64,000 bases of DNA from Actinoplanes lutulentus (lineage in GTDB: Bacteria; Actinomycetota; Actinomycetes; Mycobacteriales; Micromonosporaceae), in assembly GCF_003259845.1 (NCBI RefSeq), contig NZ_QLMJ01000014.1, positions 124,001 through 188,000 of the forward strand. Direction: 5' to 3'. Both the position numbers and the translations under genes were made by a program. Positions 26,614 through 34,192 of this stretch are shown piece by piece (the stretch's first letter is position 1; each line of letters opens with the position of its first letter). The notes beneath the pieces were generated by a model, which searched no databases, was not told the origin of the DNA, and saw only the letters and a list, made by a program, of their open reading frames with translations.

Positions 26614-27243
26614 GTGTCGACACCAACCGTCAGCACCGGACCGCTGCGGCGGGTTCCGGTGCAGGGCAGAAGCGTTGCCCGGGTACAGCGCATGCTCGAC
26701 GCCTGCGCCGAGCTGGTGGATGAGGTCGGTTATGAAGGACTGACCACCACCCTGCTTGCCGAGCGCGCCGAAGTCGCCATCGGCTCGGTCTATCAGTTCT
26801 TCCCCGACAAGAGGGCCATCGTTCAGGCTCTGGCGTTGCGCAACATGGATGCGTACCTCCAGAGTCTTTCCGATCGATTCGCCAGCGAGACGTTCACCCA
26901 TTGGTGGGACGCCGTCGATGCGGCGATCGATGGGTACATCCACATGCACCGCAGTGTTCCGGGTTTCCGGACGCTGCACTTCGGCGATGTGGTTGATCTT
27001 CACCTGCTCGACTCCGACCGTGACAACAACGCGGTCATCGCCGAGCGCCTGGCCGAGCTTCTGGTCGAGCAATTCCAGTTGATCGACCGGGTTCGGCTCC
27101 GGTTCGCTCTGCAGATCTCGGTGGAAGCGGCGGACGCGCTGATCAAGCTGGCGTTCCGTCGTGACCCGTCGGGTGACGAAGCGGTGCTCATCGAGGCGAA
27201 AGCGTTGATAAGGGAATACCTGCACCGCCACGTCAAAGCCTGA
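26614..27243 (+). CDS. TetR/AcrR family transcriptional regulator
   Basis: 209 residues. The DNA-binding domain is VARVQRMLDACAELVDEVGYEGLTTTLLAERAEVAIGSVYQFFPDKRAIVQAL (about 18-70), a canonical TetR helix-turn-helix. The C-terminal ligand domain contains FTHWWDAVDAAIDGYIHMHRSVPGFRTLHFGDVVDLHLLD, close to the TetR C-terminal family that binds small hydrophobic effectors. The GTG at 26614 is taken as start (GAGAGGGAG about 11 bp upstream). It is divergent from the lactone oxidase and likely represses it and itself. Confidence 0.9.
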   Translation: MSTPTVSTGPLRRVPVQGRSVARVQRMLDACAELVDEVGYEGLTTTLLAERAEVAIGSVYQFFPDKRAIVQALALRNMDAYLQSLSDRFASETFTHWWDAVDAAIDGYIHMHRSVPGFRTLHFGDVVDLHLLDSDRDNNAVIAERLAELLVEQFQLIDRVRLRFALQISVEAADALIKLAFRRDPSGDEAVLIEAKALIREYLHRHVKA

Positions 27244-27247
27244 GGTT

Positions 27248-28453
27248 TCACCCCAGGAAGGCATGACCTTCTCCGCGGTACGTGGGGGCCGGCGTCGCTG
27301 TGTCACCGTCGATCAGTTGTACGTGATTGACGCGTTCACACAGCTCGCCGGCCTTGGCGTGCCTGAACCAGACCCGGTCGCCGGGCCGTAACCCGTCGGC
27401 GACCGTGCCGAGCAGGGGCGTCTGCACCTCGCCGGCGCCCTCGTCACTCTTGAACTTCAGGCCCTCCGGCAGGTACGGAGTAGGCAGCCGGGACGCCTCG
27501 GGCGGACCGGACGCGATCCAGCCGCCGCCCAGCACGGTCGCGATCCGCGGCGCCGGCCGGCGGACCACCGACAGCGCGAAGAACGCGGCCGGTGCCGGCT
27601 TCCAGTTGCGGTACGAGTCGAAGAGCGTCGGGCCGTACAGGCCGGAACCGGCGGTCACCTCGGTGACGGACGGGTCGGCGCTGGTCGCGGCGACGCTGCC
27701 GGTCCCGCCGCCGTTGACGAACTCCAGGTCGGCGTGCTGCCGGATCGCGTCGACCGCAGCGCCGCGCCGGCTCAGAAGCTCGGGCAGCGCGGTCTTCTGC
27801 ATGAGGCGGATGGCCCGTGCCCGCAGCGCGCGGCCGGGCGGGTCGTCGCCGACGCCGGCGATGTGCGCTTCGTACGACATCACCCCGACCAGCTTGAAGC
27901 CCTGCCGAGCAGCGATCTTGCGGGCCAGCGTGCCGGCCTGAGCTGCCGAGTGCACCGGCGAGCGCCGGACGCCGACGTGCAGGGGCCCCGCGGGCTTCCA
28001 GGAGGCGTCCACGTCGATGCAGAGGCGGATCGGCGACCGGGACCCCGGCGCCGAAGTCTGGTCGATCAGGTCCAGCTGAGAGGGGTGGTCGACCATGATG
28101 GCGATGGAGGCGGCCAGCGACGGGTCGGCGGCAAGCTCGCGCAGCGCGGTCCGGTCGGCCGTCGGGTACGCCACCAGGACGTCGTCGGTCACACCGGCCC
28201 GGACCAGCCAGATCGCCTCGGGCAGCGTGTACGACATGACGCCCCGCCATCCGGGCCGGGCCAGCACTCGTTCGAGCAGCGCCCGGCAGCGCACCGACTT
28301 GCTGGCGACGCGGATCGGCTTGCCGGCGGCGCGGCGCGTCAACTCGGCGGCATTGCCGTCGAAGGCGACCAGATCCACCGCGGCGACCGGGGTCTCCAGG
28401 TGGTCGGTGGCCTTGTCGAGCCGCTGTCGCAGGGCAATGCGGTCAGTGAGCAC
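27248..28453 (-). CDS. Alanine-racemase-fold PLP enzyme (D-threonine aldolase / amino acid deaminase-like)
   Basis: 401 residues. The N-terminal alanine-racemase-type barrel has the PLP-binding Lys in IRVASKSVRCRALLERVL. EFVNGGGTGSVAATSADPSVTEVTAGSGLYGPTLFD gives the phosphate-binding glycines. The C-terminal D-threonine-aldolase-like domain ends in GDRVWFRHAKAGELCERVNHVQLIDGD, whose His and Cys resemble its metal site. Such genes often neighbour sugar-lactone oxidases in actinobacteria, as here. The GTG at 28453 follows a -10-like TAACGT by 6 nt. Its 3' end lies 4 bp from the TetR gene end (convergent). Confidence 0.8.
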   Translation of the reverse strand: MLTDRIALRQRLDKATDHLETPVAAVDLVAFDGNAAELTRRAAGKPIRVASKSVRCRALLERVLARPGWRGVMSYTLPEAIWLVRAGVTDDVLVAYPTADRTALRELAADPSLAASIAIMVDHPSQLDLIDQTSAPGSRSPIRLCIDVDASWKPAGPLHVGVRRSPVHSAAQAGTLARKIAARQGFKLVGVMSYEAHIAGVGDDPPGRALRARAIRLMQKTALPELLSRRGAAVDAIRQHADLEFVNGGGTGSVAATSADPSVTEVTAGSGLYGPTLFDSYRNWKPAPAAFFALSVVRRPAPRIATVLGGGWIASGPPEASRLPTPYLPEGLKFKSDEGAGEVQTPLLGTVADGLRPGDRVWFRHAKAGELCERVNHVQLIDGDTATPAPTYRGEGHAFLG

Positions 28454-28459
28454 GTCAGT

Positions 28460-28465
28460 ACGTTA
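28460..28465 (-). promoter_or_regulatory. -10-like TAACGT, putative leaderless start of the PLP enzyme gene
   Basis: TAACGT on the minus strand ends 6 nt before the GTG at 28453; no ribosome binding site fits between. Confidence 0.45.
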
Positions 28466-28605
28466 ACCGCTCGAAGGGGTAACGCGAAAGACATTCATCT
28501 CTGCGCCACTCGAACGTGCGGATCCGGGCTGGAGCCGCCGGACCCCCGGTGAGCTGCGGCGGCCGGTTACAGTGCTCCGAGCAGTGACCACGGGAGGTAA
28601 GGGCC

Positions 28606-30699
28606 ATCAGTACGGAAAACCGCCAGGAGAGTGGCCCCGTCGACCTGTCCGGAGCGGCAGCATTGCGCTCCGTGCTCCGGCTCCGAGGCTTCCGCCGGCT
28701 CTGGCTCGTCCTCGCCGCGGCGTCGTTCGGTGACTGGATCGGCATCCTCGCCACCGGCCTGTTCGCCTCGGCCCAGTTCGACAACCCGGCGGCACAGGGC
28801 GCCGCGTTCGGCGGCACGATCGCCGTACGCCTGCTGCCCGCGCTGCTGCTCGGCCCGATCGCCGGTGTCATCGCCGACCGCTTCGACCGCCGCTACACGA
28901 TGGTCATCGTCGACCTGCTGCGGTTCGTGATCTACCTGTCGATCCCGCTCGTCCCGCTGTTCGGCGGGTCACCCGGTCTCACCGTGGCCTGGGCCACGAT
29001 CGCCACGTTCCTCGGCGAGACGATCACGCTGATCTGGATCCCGGCCAAGGAGGCCGCGGTTCCGAACCTCATCCCGAAATCGCGGATCGAGATCTCCAAC
29101 CAGCTGACCCTGATCACCACGTACGGGATCACGCCGATCCTGGCGGCGCTGCTGCTCTCCGCGCTCACGGCCGGCCTGCAGCAGTCCGGCGCCTCGCTGC
29201 CGGACTGGGCGCAGCCCGTGCAGATCGCGCTCTACATCAACGCGTTCTCCCGGCTGGCCACCGCGATCGTGGTGTTCTTCGGCATCAAGGAGATCGGCGG
29301 CAAGAGCGCGGCCCGCGAACAGGCCGCCGAGCAGACCCTGGGCAAGCAGTTCACCGCCGGCTGGAAGTACATCGGCAGCACCCCGATGGTCCGCGGCCTG
29401 GTGGTGGGCATCTTCGGCGCGTTCGCGGCCGGCGGCATCGTCATCGGCGCGGCCCGGACCTACGCGGTGTCGCTCGGCGCCGGTGAAGCCGCGTTCTACC
29501 TGCTCTTCGGCACGATCTTCATGGGCCTGGCGCTCGGCATCGGCCTCGGCCCGATGATCGTCCGGGATCTCTCCCGGCGTCGCTGGTTCGGCATGAACAT
29601 CGTGCTCGCCAGCGGCTCGGTGATGTTCCTCGGCCTGGCCTTCCACCTGTCGATGGCGCTGGTCGGCGCCCTGCTCGTCGGCGCCGGCGCCGGCATGGCG
29701 TTCCTCGCGGGCACCACCCTTCTGTACGCCGAGATCGCCGACGAACTGCGCGGCCGGGTCTTCGCCGTCGTGCAGATCGGCGTCCGGATGGTCCTGCTGC
29801 TGGCGATCACCCTGTCCGGTGTCCTGGTCGGTCTCGGCAGCTCCCGCCGGGTCGACCTGGGCGCGTTCAGCGTCGACGTCTCCGCCACCCGGGTGCTGCT
29901 GCTGGTCGGCGGCGCGATCGGCATCTGGGTCGGCATCGGCTCGTTCCGCCAGATGGACGACAAAAAGGGCGTGCCGGTCCTCGCTGACCTGTGGGGTTCG
30001 CTGCGCGGGCGCCCGCTCTCACCGGCCGAGTCGTTTGTGCAGGCCGGCGTGTTCGTGGTCTTCGAAGGCGGCGAGGGCGCGGGCAAGTCGACCCAGGTCA
30101 CGCTCCTCTCGGAGGCGCTGCGCGAACAGGGCCGGGACGTGGTCGTCACCCGCGAACCGGGCGCCACCGACCTCGGCTCCCGGATCCGCGGCCTGGTGCT
30201 CAACAAGGTCGAGGACGCGCCTTCAGCGCGAGCCGAGGCACTTCTGTACGCGGCCGACCGGGCACACCACGTCGCCACCGTCGTGCGGCCGGCTCTGTCC
30301 CGTGGCGCTGTCGTGGTCAGCGACCGTTACGTCGACTCTTCGCTGGCTTACCAGGGCGCTGGGCGTACCCTCCCTGTCCAGGAAATCTCCTGGCTGTCGT
30401 CCTGGGCCACCGGCGGGCTCAAGCCCAACCTCGTGGTGCTGCTGGACGTCGAACCCGGCGTCGGGCTGACCCGGGTCGACTCCCGCGGCGACGGCGCCGA
30501 CCGCCTGGAGAGCGAGTCACGGGCCTTCCACGAGCGGGTGCGGTACGCGTTCCTCGACCTGGCCGCCGCCGACCCGAAGCGTTACCTGGTGCTGGACGCG
30601 TCCCGCCCGGTCGACGAGTTGGCCACTGCGGTGACGACGCGGCTCGCCGGGCTGCTCAGCGAGGTCGATGAGGCGTACCCGGAGAACGCTCCTTCTTGA
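28606..30699 (+). CDS. tmk: Fused MFS-type membrane protein and thymidylate kinase
   Basis: About 697 residues. The first about 460 form a 12-helix MFS_3 transporter (RLWLVLAAASFGDWIGI, a GVIADRFDRRYTM loop 2-3 motif). The last about 215 are a complete dTMP kinase: P-loop FEGGEGAGKST, VVTREPGATDLGSRIR, DRYVDSSLAYQGAGR and the LID DSRGDGADRLESESR. The kinase makes dTDP for DNA synthesis. This fusion is known in actinobacteria. Translation probably starts at ATC 28606: GGGAGG lies 8 bp upstream and the codons read STENRQESGPVDLSGAAALRSV with coding bias. No ATG, GTG or TTG is available in frame until TTG 28663. It is convergent with holB, 4 bp apart. Confidence 0.9.
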   Translation: MSTENRQESGPVDLSGAAALRSVLRLRGFRRLWLVLAAASFGDWIGILATGLFASAQFDNPAAQGAAFGGTIAVRLLPALLLGPIAGVIADRFDRRYTMVIVDLLRFVIYLSIPLVPLFGGSPGLTVAWATIATFLGETITLIWIPAKEAAVPNLIPKSRIEISNQLTLITTYGITPILAALLLSALTAGLQQSGASLPDWAQPVQIALYINAFSRLATAIVVFFGIKEIGGKSAAREQAAEQTLGKQFTAGWKYIGSTPMVRGLVVGIFGAFAAGGIVIGAARTYAVSLGAGEAAFYLLFGTIFMGLALGIGLGPMIVRDLSRRRWFGMNIVLASGSVMFLGLAFHLSMALVGALLVGAGAGMAFLAGTTLLYAEIADELRGRVFAVVQIGVRMVLLLAITLSGVLVGLGSSRRVDLGAFSVDVSATRVLLLVGGAIGIWVGIGSFRQMDDKKGVPVLADLWGSLRGRPLSPAESFVQAGVFVVFEGGEGAGKSTQVTLLSEALREQGRDVVVTREPGATDLGSRIRGLVLNKVEDAPSARAEALLYAADRAHHVATVVRPALSRGAVVVSDRYVDSSLAYQGAGRTLPVQEISWLSSWATGGLKPNLVVLLDVEPGVGLTRVDSRGDGADRLESESRAFHERVRYAFLDLAAADPKRYLVLDASRPVDELATAVTTRLAGLLSEVDEAYPENAPS

Positions 30700-30703
30700 T
30701 GGG

Positions 30704-31897
30704 TCACCCTCGCCAGAGGGTGACCATCATCGCTTCCAGGGCGATGTCCGGTTTGACGTTGCGCTCGATGGCGTCCTGGCAGGCCAGAACGGCTTCCAGG
30801 CGCCGCAGCACGCTTTCCGGCGACCAGCGCTCGGCGGCGGCCGCGGACACCTGCTCGATGTCGGCGTGCACGACGGCGACCGGCGCCCGCAGCCCGGTGA
30901 TCAGCACGTCGCGGTAGAAACCGGCCAGATCCTTCAGCGAACGGTCGAGCGCGTCACGCTGCGACCGGGTCGACCGGGATTTCTGCCGTTTCTCCAGCTC
31001 CTTGATCTGGCCGGCCGAACCGCGCATGGCAGTGGTCGCACCCCGCCCGGTGCCGCCCGCGCCGAGCGCCTGCTCCAGCGCGGCCTTTTCCGCCGCGTCG
31101 GACTCGGCGACCGCGTCGGCCGCCTCACGCCGTGCCGAGTTCACCATCGCCTGCGCCAGGTCGAAACACGCCCCGATGCTGCTCAGCCTGCGCGGCACCG
31201 CGAGCACCTCCTCACGCCGGAGGCGCGCGTGCTCGTCGGTGGCGAGCTGCCGGGCGCGGTCCACGTCACCCTGCGCCGCGGCGGCCGCCCAGGCGGCCCG
31301 CTCCGGATCGATCCCGTCCCGGTTGGCCAGCACCTCGGCGACCGCAGCCGCCGGAGCCTGCCGCAGCGGCACCACCCGGCACCGCGAACGGATCGTCACC
31401 GAGATGTCGTCCGGATGCACCGACGGCGTGCACAGCAGGAAGACGGTCCGTGGCGACGGCTCCTCGACGGCCTTGAGCAGCGCGTTGCTCGCCCGCTCAC
31501 CGAGCCGGTCAGCGTCCTCGACGATCACCACTTGCCACCGCCCAGCCGACGGCGAACTCGCCGCCCGCATCACCAGCGCCCGCATGTCACGCACGGCGAT
31601 CGACAGCCCCTCGGAGACCACGATCCGCACGTCAGCGTGCGTCCCGCCGAGCGTCGTGTGACACCCGTGGCACTCGCCGCAGCCGACCCCGTCCCGCTCA
31701 CACTGAAGCGCCGCCGCGAACACCCGCGCCGCCGTCGCCCGCCCCGACCCCGGCGGCCCCGTGAAGATCCACGCATGCGTCATGCCCCCGGCGCCGGCGG
31801 GGTCACCCGCGATCGCCCGAGCCGCGGCGGCAGCCGCCCGGCGGAGCATCTCGACAGGCTCGTCCTGCCCCACCAGTTCCGCGAAGACATCACCCAC
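30704..31897 (-). CDS. holB: DNA polymerase III subunit delta-prime
   Basis: A 397-residue clamp-loader subunit. It begins VGDVFAELVGQDEPVEMLRRA, as in actinobacterial homologues. The P-loop is GPPGSGRATAARVF, with Arg replacing the catalytic Lys, consistent with a non-hydrolysing delta-prime. CERDGVGCGECHGCHTTLGGTHADV is the Cys4 zinc module. VIVEDADRLGERASNALLKAVEEP and a degenerate SRC motif (TIRSRCRVVPL) follow. The C-terminal helices carry ELEKRQKSRSTRSQRDALDRSLKDLAGFYRDVLI. The start is GTG 31897, 6 nt after -10-like TACCAT. The open frame continues upstream through a repeat region that is not coding. Confidence 0.92.
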   Translation of the reverse strand: MGDVFAELVGQDEPVEMLRRAAAAAARAIAGDPAGAGGMTHAWIFTGPPGSGRATAARVFAAALQCERDGVGCGECHGCHTTLGGTHADVRIVVSEGLSIAVRDMRALVMRAASSPSAGRWQVVIVEDADRLGERASNALLKAVEEPSPRTVFLLCTPSVHPDDISVTIRSRCRVVPLRQAPAAAVAEVLANRDGIDPERAAWAAAAAQGDVDRARQLATDEHARLRREEVLAVPRRLSSIGACFDLAQAMVNSARREAADAVAESDAAEKAALEQALGAGGTGRGATTAMRGSAGQIKELEKRQKSRSTRSQRDALDRSLKDLAGFYRDVLITGLRAPVAVVHADIEQVSAAAAERWSPESVLRRLEAVLACQDAIERNVKPDIALEAMMVTLWRG

Positions 31898-31903
31898 CCG
31901 ACG

Positions 31904-31909
31904 ATGGTA
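31904..31909 (-). promoter_or_regulatory. -10-like TACCAT, putative leaderless holB start
   Basis: On the minus strand TACCAT ends exactly 6 nt before the GTG at 31897, with no Shine-Dalgarno sequence between. Confidence 0.45.
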
Positions 31910-32009
31910 TTGCCCCACCCCGACATTCCCCGCACGCCGTGTCACCCCCGGGTCCCTCCAGGCGCCCAGCTGCAGGCTCCAACCCCAGGGGTACGGGGTA
32001 ATGGCCCGC

Positions 32010-32129
32010 GCTCGCCCGCCGCCGCCCGCGCTCGCCCGCCGCCGCCCGCGTTCGCCCGTTGCCGCGCGTGCTCGCCTGTTGCCGCCGCCGCTTGTCCGTT
32101 GCCGCTCGTGTTTGTCCGTTGCCGCGCGC
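32010..32129. repeat. Six tandem copies of a 20-bp unit
   Basis: Units of 20 bp start at 32010, 32030, 32050, 32070, 32090 and 32110. The first two are identical (GCTCGCCCGCCGCCGCCCGC) and later copies drift (GTTCGCCCGTTGCC...). The period is not a multiple of three, and no gene reads through it convincingly. Confidence 0.85.
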
Positions 32130-32308
32130 GTGCCGGGAGCACACGGTGTGCTCGTGGTCGTGCGAGGCCGGTCAGTCGTGTGAGCTGGCTGTGCTCGCGG
32201 TGGTGTAGAGGCGGCAACGCGGCCGTGAGCACCCGAATTCTGCCGTTTTGTGGACCTGAGAGTGGGTTCGGTCAGCGCGGCGGCTCTCGTTGCGAGGCGT
32301 TTGCTCCA

Positions 32309-32355
32309 GATCTTGTGCGGTTCGGCCGTCCGATCGACCACAAACTCACAAGATC
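32309..32355. repeat. 47-bp interspersed palindrome, copy C
   Basis: From GATCTTGTG (32309-32317) to CACAAGATC (ending 32355). The right arm CCACAAACTCACAAGATC is identical to copy B over the last 17 bases and to copy D except one base. The left arm has diverged (GCGGTTCGG), so pairing is imperfect. Confidence 0.75.
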
Positions 32356-32449
32356 CCGGGCAGGGGCGGCGTGACGGGTCGTTTTCGTGTGGTCCGCGAG
32401 CTTTGTGGTGACGCGCCGTCACCGCAACGGTGGAGAGTGATGGCTTTGC

Positions 32450-32485
32450 GGAAACCTGTGGGGGTCAGAGCACCCACAGGTTTCC
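32450..32485. other. Perfect 13-bp hairpin in the repeat island
   Basis: GGAAACCTGTGGG (32450-32462) pairs with its complement at 32473-32485 around a 10-nt loop. No gene ends nearby, so it may belong to an unrecognised transcript. Confidence 0.6.
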
Positions 32486-32571
32486 AAGATCAGGCCGACG
32501 CCAGCGGCACCCTTCGCCGGGTACGCACCCTCCGTGAGGCCCGGCGGAAAGTGACGCCAAATGGGCCATCC

Positions 32572-32741
32572 GGCCCACCGTGTGCTCGTGTCTCGCCGAG
32601 CTGGCGGCTCACCGTGGGCCCCCGTCTCGCCGAGCTGGCGGCTCACCGTGTGCTCGTGTCTCGCCGAGTCGACGGCTCACCGTGTGCTCGTGGCTCGCCG
32701 GGCCGCCGGCCCACCGTGGGCCCTCGTCTCGCCTGACCCGC
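32572..32741. repeat. Five tandem copies of a 34-bp unit
   Basis: Units start at 32572, 32606, 32640, 32674 and 32708. Each begins GGCYCACCGTG and contains CTCGCCG. The copies are contiguous without spacers, so this is a minisatellite, not a CRISPR array. The gap 31898-32931 (1,034 bp) holds this, the 20-bp array, copy C, the 13-bp hairpin and one GTTATCCACAGG at 32830-32841; I find no credible gene. Confidence 0.85.
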
Positions 32742-32931
32742 GGCCCAGCCCCGCCACCCCCGCCACCCCGGCCGCTACTTTCGGTCACCCTGATCGGGAT
32801 CACGGTTACCCTCGGTCGCTATGCCCAGAGTTATCCACAGGACCCGGTTGCGGCGTAGCGGGACCGTCACCGAAGCGGTACGGTCTGATGCCGGAACGCT
32901 ACGGCGGCATGACACGCGGTGAGGAGCCGGA

Positions 32932-33258
32932 ATGGCCCGCGAGATCGACGAGGCGTGGATCGACGAGGCGATCGAGCGATACCGGCGCGTCGAAGACCTG
33001 CGGTCCGAGTTTGATCGGGCGGTGGCCGCGCATTCCGTCTCGGTGCACTCGCCGGACCGGTCGATCGAGGTCGTGGTCACCGCTGCCGGGGCCATTGTGG
33101 ATGTACGGCTGCACGGCGAACTGCGCCATCGTGATCCAGCCGAATTCGCGGCGGAGATCAAGGCCGCCGTGGTGAGCGCTGCCGAGGCCGCCCGCTGGGC
33201 GAGAGAAAAACTGCACGGCGAAGTTTTCGGATCATTCCGCACGCTGGAGGGGCACTGA
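32932..33258 (+). CDS. YbaB/EbfC-like protein
   Basis: 108 residues: an N-terminal coiled-coil helix (IDEAWIDEAIERYRRVEDLRSEFDRAVAAHSVSVHSPDRSIEVVVTAAGAIVDVRLH), then DPAEFAAEIKAAVVSAAEAARWAREKL. The helix-beta-beta-helix pattern is that of the YbaB/EbfC DNA-binding family. Divergent members accompany type VII secretion genes in actinobacteria. The ATG has GGTGAGGAG upstream. It is the first of three closely packed genes; the next starts 1 bp after its stop. Confidence 0.78.
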   Translation: MAREIDEAWIDEAIERYRRVEDLRSEFDRAVAAHSVSVHSPDRSIEVVVTAAGAIVDVRLHGELRHRDPAEFAAEIKAAVVSAAEAARWAREKLHGEVFGSFRTLEGH

Positions 33259-33259
33259 G

Positions 33260-33556
33260 GTGGACCGACTCGCCGACCAGATCGACAATGCCGCGGCTGT
33301 TCTGTCGACGATGGACCGACAGATGCCGTTGCTGGCACCCGCCGCGGCCGTTTTCGGGGCTGACGACTCGGGCCGGCCCGGGCGGATCGGCCGCGCGCTC
33401 TACGCCGGCTGGACCTCCGTGCTCGCCACGCGGGCACGGGAAGCGGCTGCGGCCTCCGTTTCGCTGTCCGAGATCGCCCAGTCGGTGCGGTCCGGGGCCC
33501 GTTCTTATGCCGATACCGACGAGACGGTCCGCCACAGGTTCCAGCGGGGGCTCTAG
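33260..33556 (+). CDS. EspC-like type VII secretion substrate candidate
   Basis: 98 residues, helical, no signal peptide. MDRLADQIDNAAAVLSTMDRQMPLLAPAAAVFGADDSGRPGRIGRALYAGW is followed by ATRAREAAAASVSLSEIAQSVRSGARSYADTDETVRHRF. The end carries YADTD, matching the T7SS export signal YxxxD/E after a helix, as in EspC (ESX-1 secretion-associated, formerly DUF2580). The GTG start has GGAGGGG 7 bp upstream. It sits between the YbaB-like and WXG-like genes. No ESX core genes are in the window, so export is inferred. Confidence 0.65.
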   Translation: MDRLADQIDNAAAVLSTMDRQMPLLAPAAAVFGADDSGRPGRIGRALYAGWTSVLATRAREAAAASVSLSEIAQSVRSGARSYADTDETVRHRFQRGL

Positions 33557-34153
33557 ATGATGGACCGGCTGGATCACCTGCTGGACGCCGCCAGCCCTCT
33601 GCTGGACCGGGTGGACCGGGTGCTCTCCACGGTCGGCGCGCCCGAGGGCCATCCGGTCTGGACCGAGCTGCGCCGGGTCCGGCTGCTGCCGGGCGACGCG
33701 GCGCGGGCGGTGGGCGCGCTCTACCCGGAGGCGATCCGCGACGCGGTGCCCGAGCTACGTGCCAACGCACGGGCGTACGCGTCGGTCGCCGACGCGTTGC
33801 CGCTGGCCGGCGCGTGGGAGGGCGAGGCCGCCGACGCGTACGAACGTGCACGTCGCCGCACCGCCGAACACCTGAACGGCGGCCCGGACAGCCTGGGCCG
33901 CCGGATGGAAGCGACGGCCGACTTCGCGGACGCGCTGACGAGCTGGATGGCCCGCTCCCGCGGCGACCTGGCGGCGATGCTGGCCGCCGCGCTGGTCTCC
34001 GCGGAAGCGGTAACGCTCACCACGGAGACCCTGCCGCCCGACGAGGAGGCCCGCCTGGCGGCCGCCGTCGCCACCCCGCTTCTGCGAACCGTGGCCGACA
34101 GCTACGACCGAGGCGAAACCCTCCTGAACCACTCGGTTTCCCTGCAAAACTGA
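33557..34153 (+). CDS. WXG-type helical protein (T7SS-like)
   Basis: 198 residues, all-helical. A W-x-G turn (LAGAWEGEAADAYERARRR, about 93-111) sits between two long helices, as in WXG100/LXG-like proteins, though the protein is about twice the WXG100 length. Near the C-terminus SYDRGETLL offers a YxxxE-like signal. The ATG begins directly after the stop of the EspC-like gene, so the two are co-translated. Together they resemble small ESX-associated substrate operons of actinobacteria. The target or effector function is unknown. Confidence 0.65.
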   Translation: MMDRLDHLLDAASPLLDRVDRVLSTVGAPEGHPVWTELRRVRLLPGDAARAVGALYPEAIRDAVPELRANARAYASVADALPLAGAWEGEAADAYERARRRTAEHLNGGPDSLGRRMEATADFADALTSWMARSRGDLAAMLAAALVSAEAVTLTTETLPPDEEARLAAAVATPLLRTVADSYDRGETLLNHSVSLQN

Positions 34154-34192
34154 CTGCCGAGGTTCAGAAGGAACCGTCCACAGTGTGCGCTT

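Noticed and set aside
31898..32422. Upstream extension of holB (about 175 codons)
   Set aside because: It runs through the 20-bp repeat array and copy C of the palindrome, lacks homology-like features, and the conserved N-terminus with a -10-like element sits at 31897.
32572..32741. Possible CRISPR array
   Set aside because: The 34-bp units are contiguous with no unique spacers and no cas genes are near.
32561..33175. A 204-codon plus-strand frame across the 34-bp repeats
   Set aside because: The repeat period is not a multiple of three, so copies are read in shifting frames; it also overlaps the YbaB-like gene.
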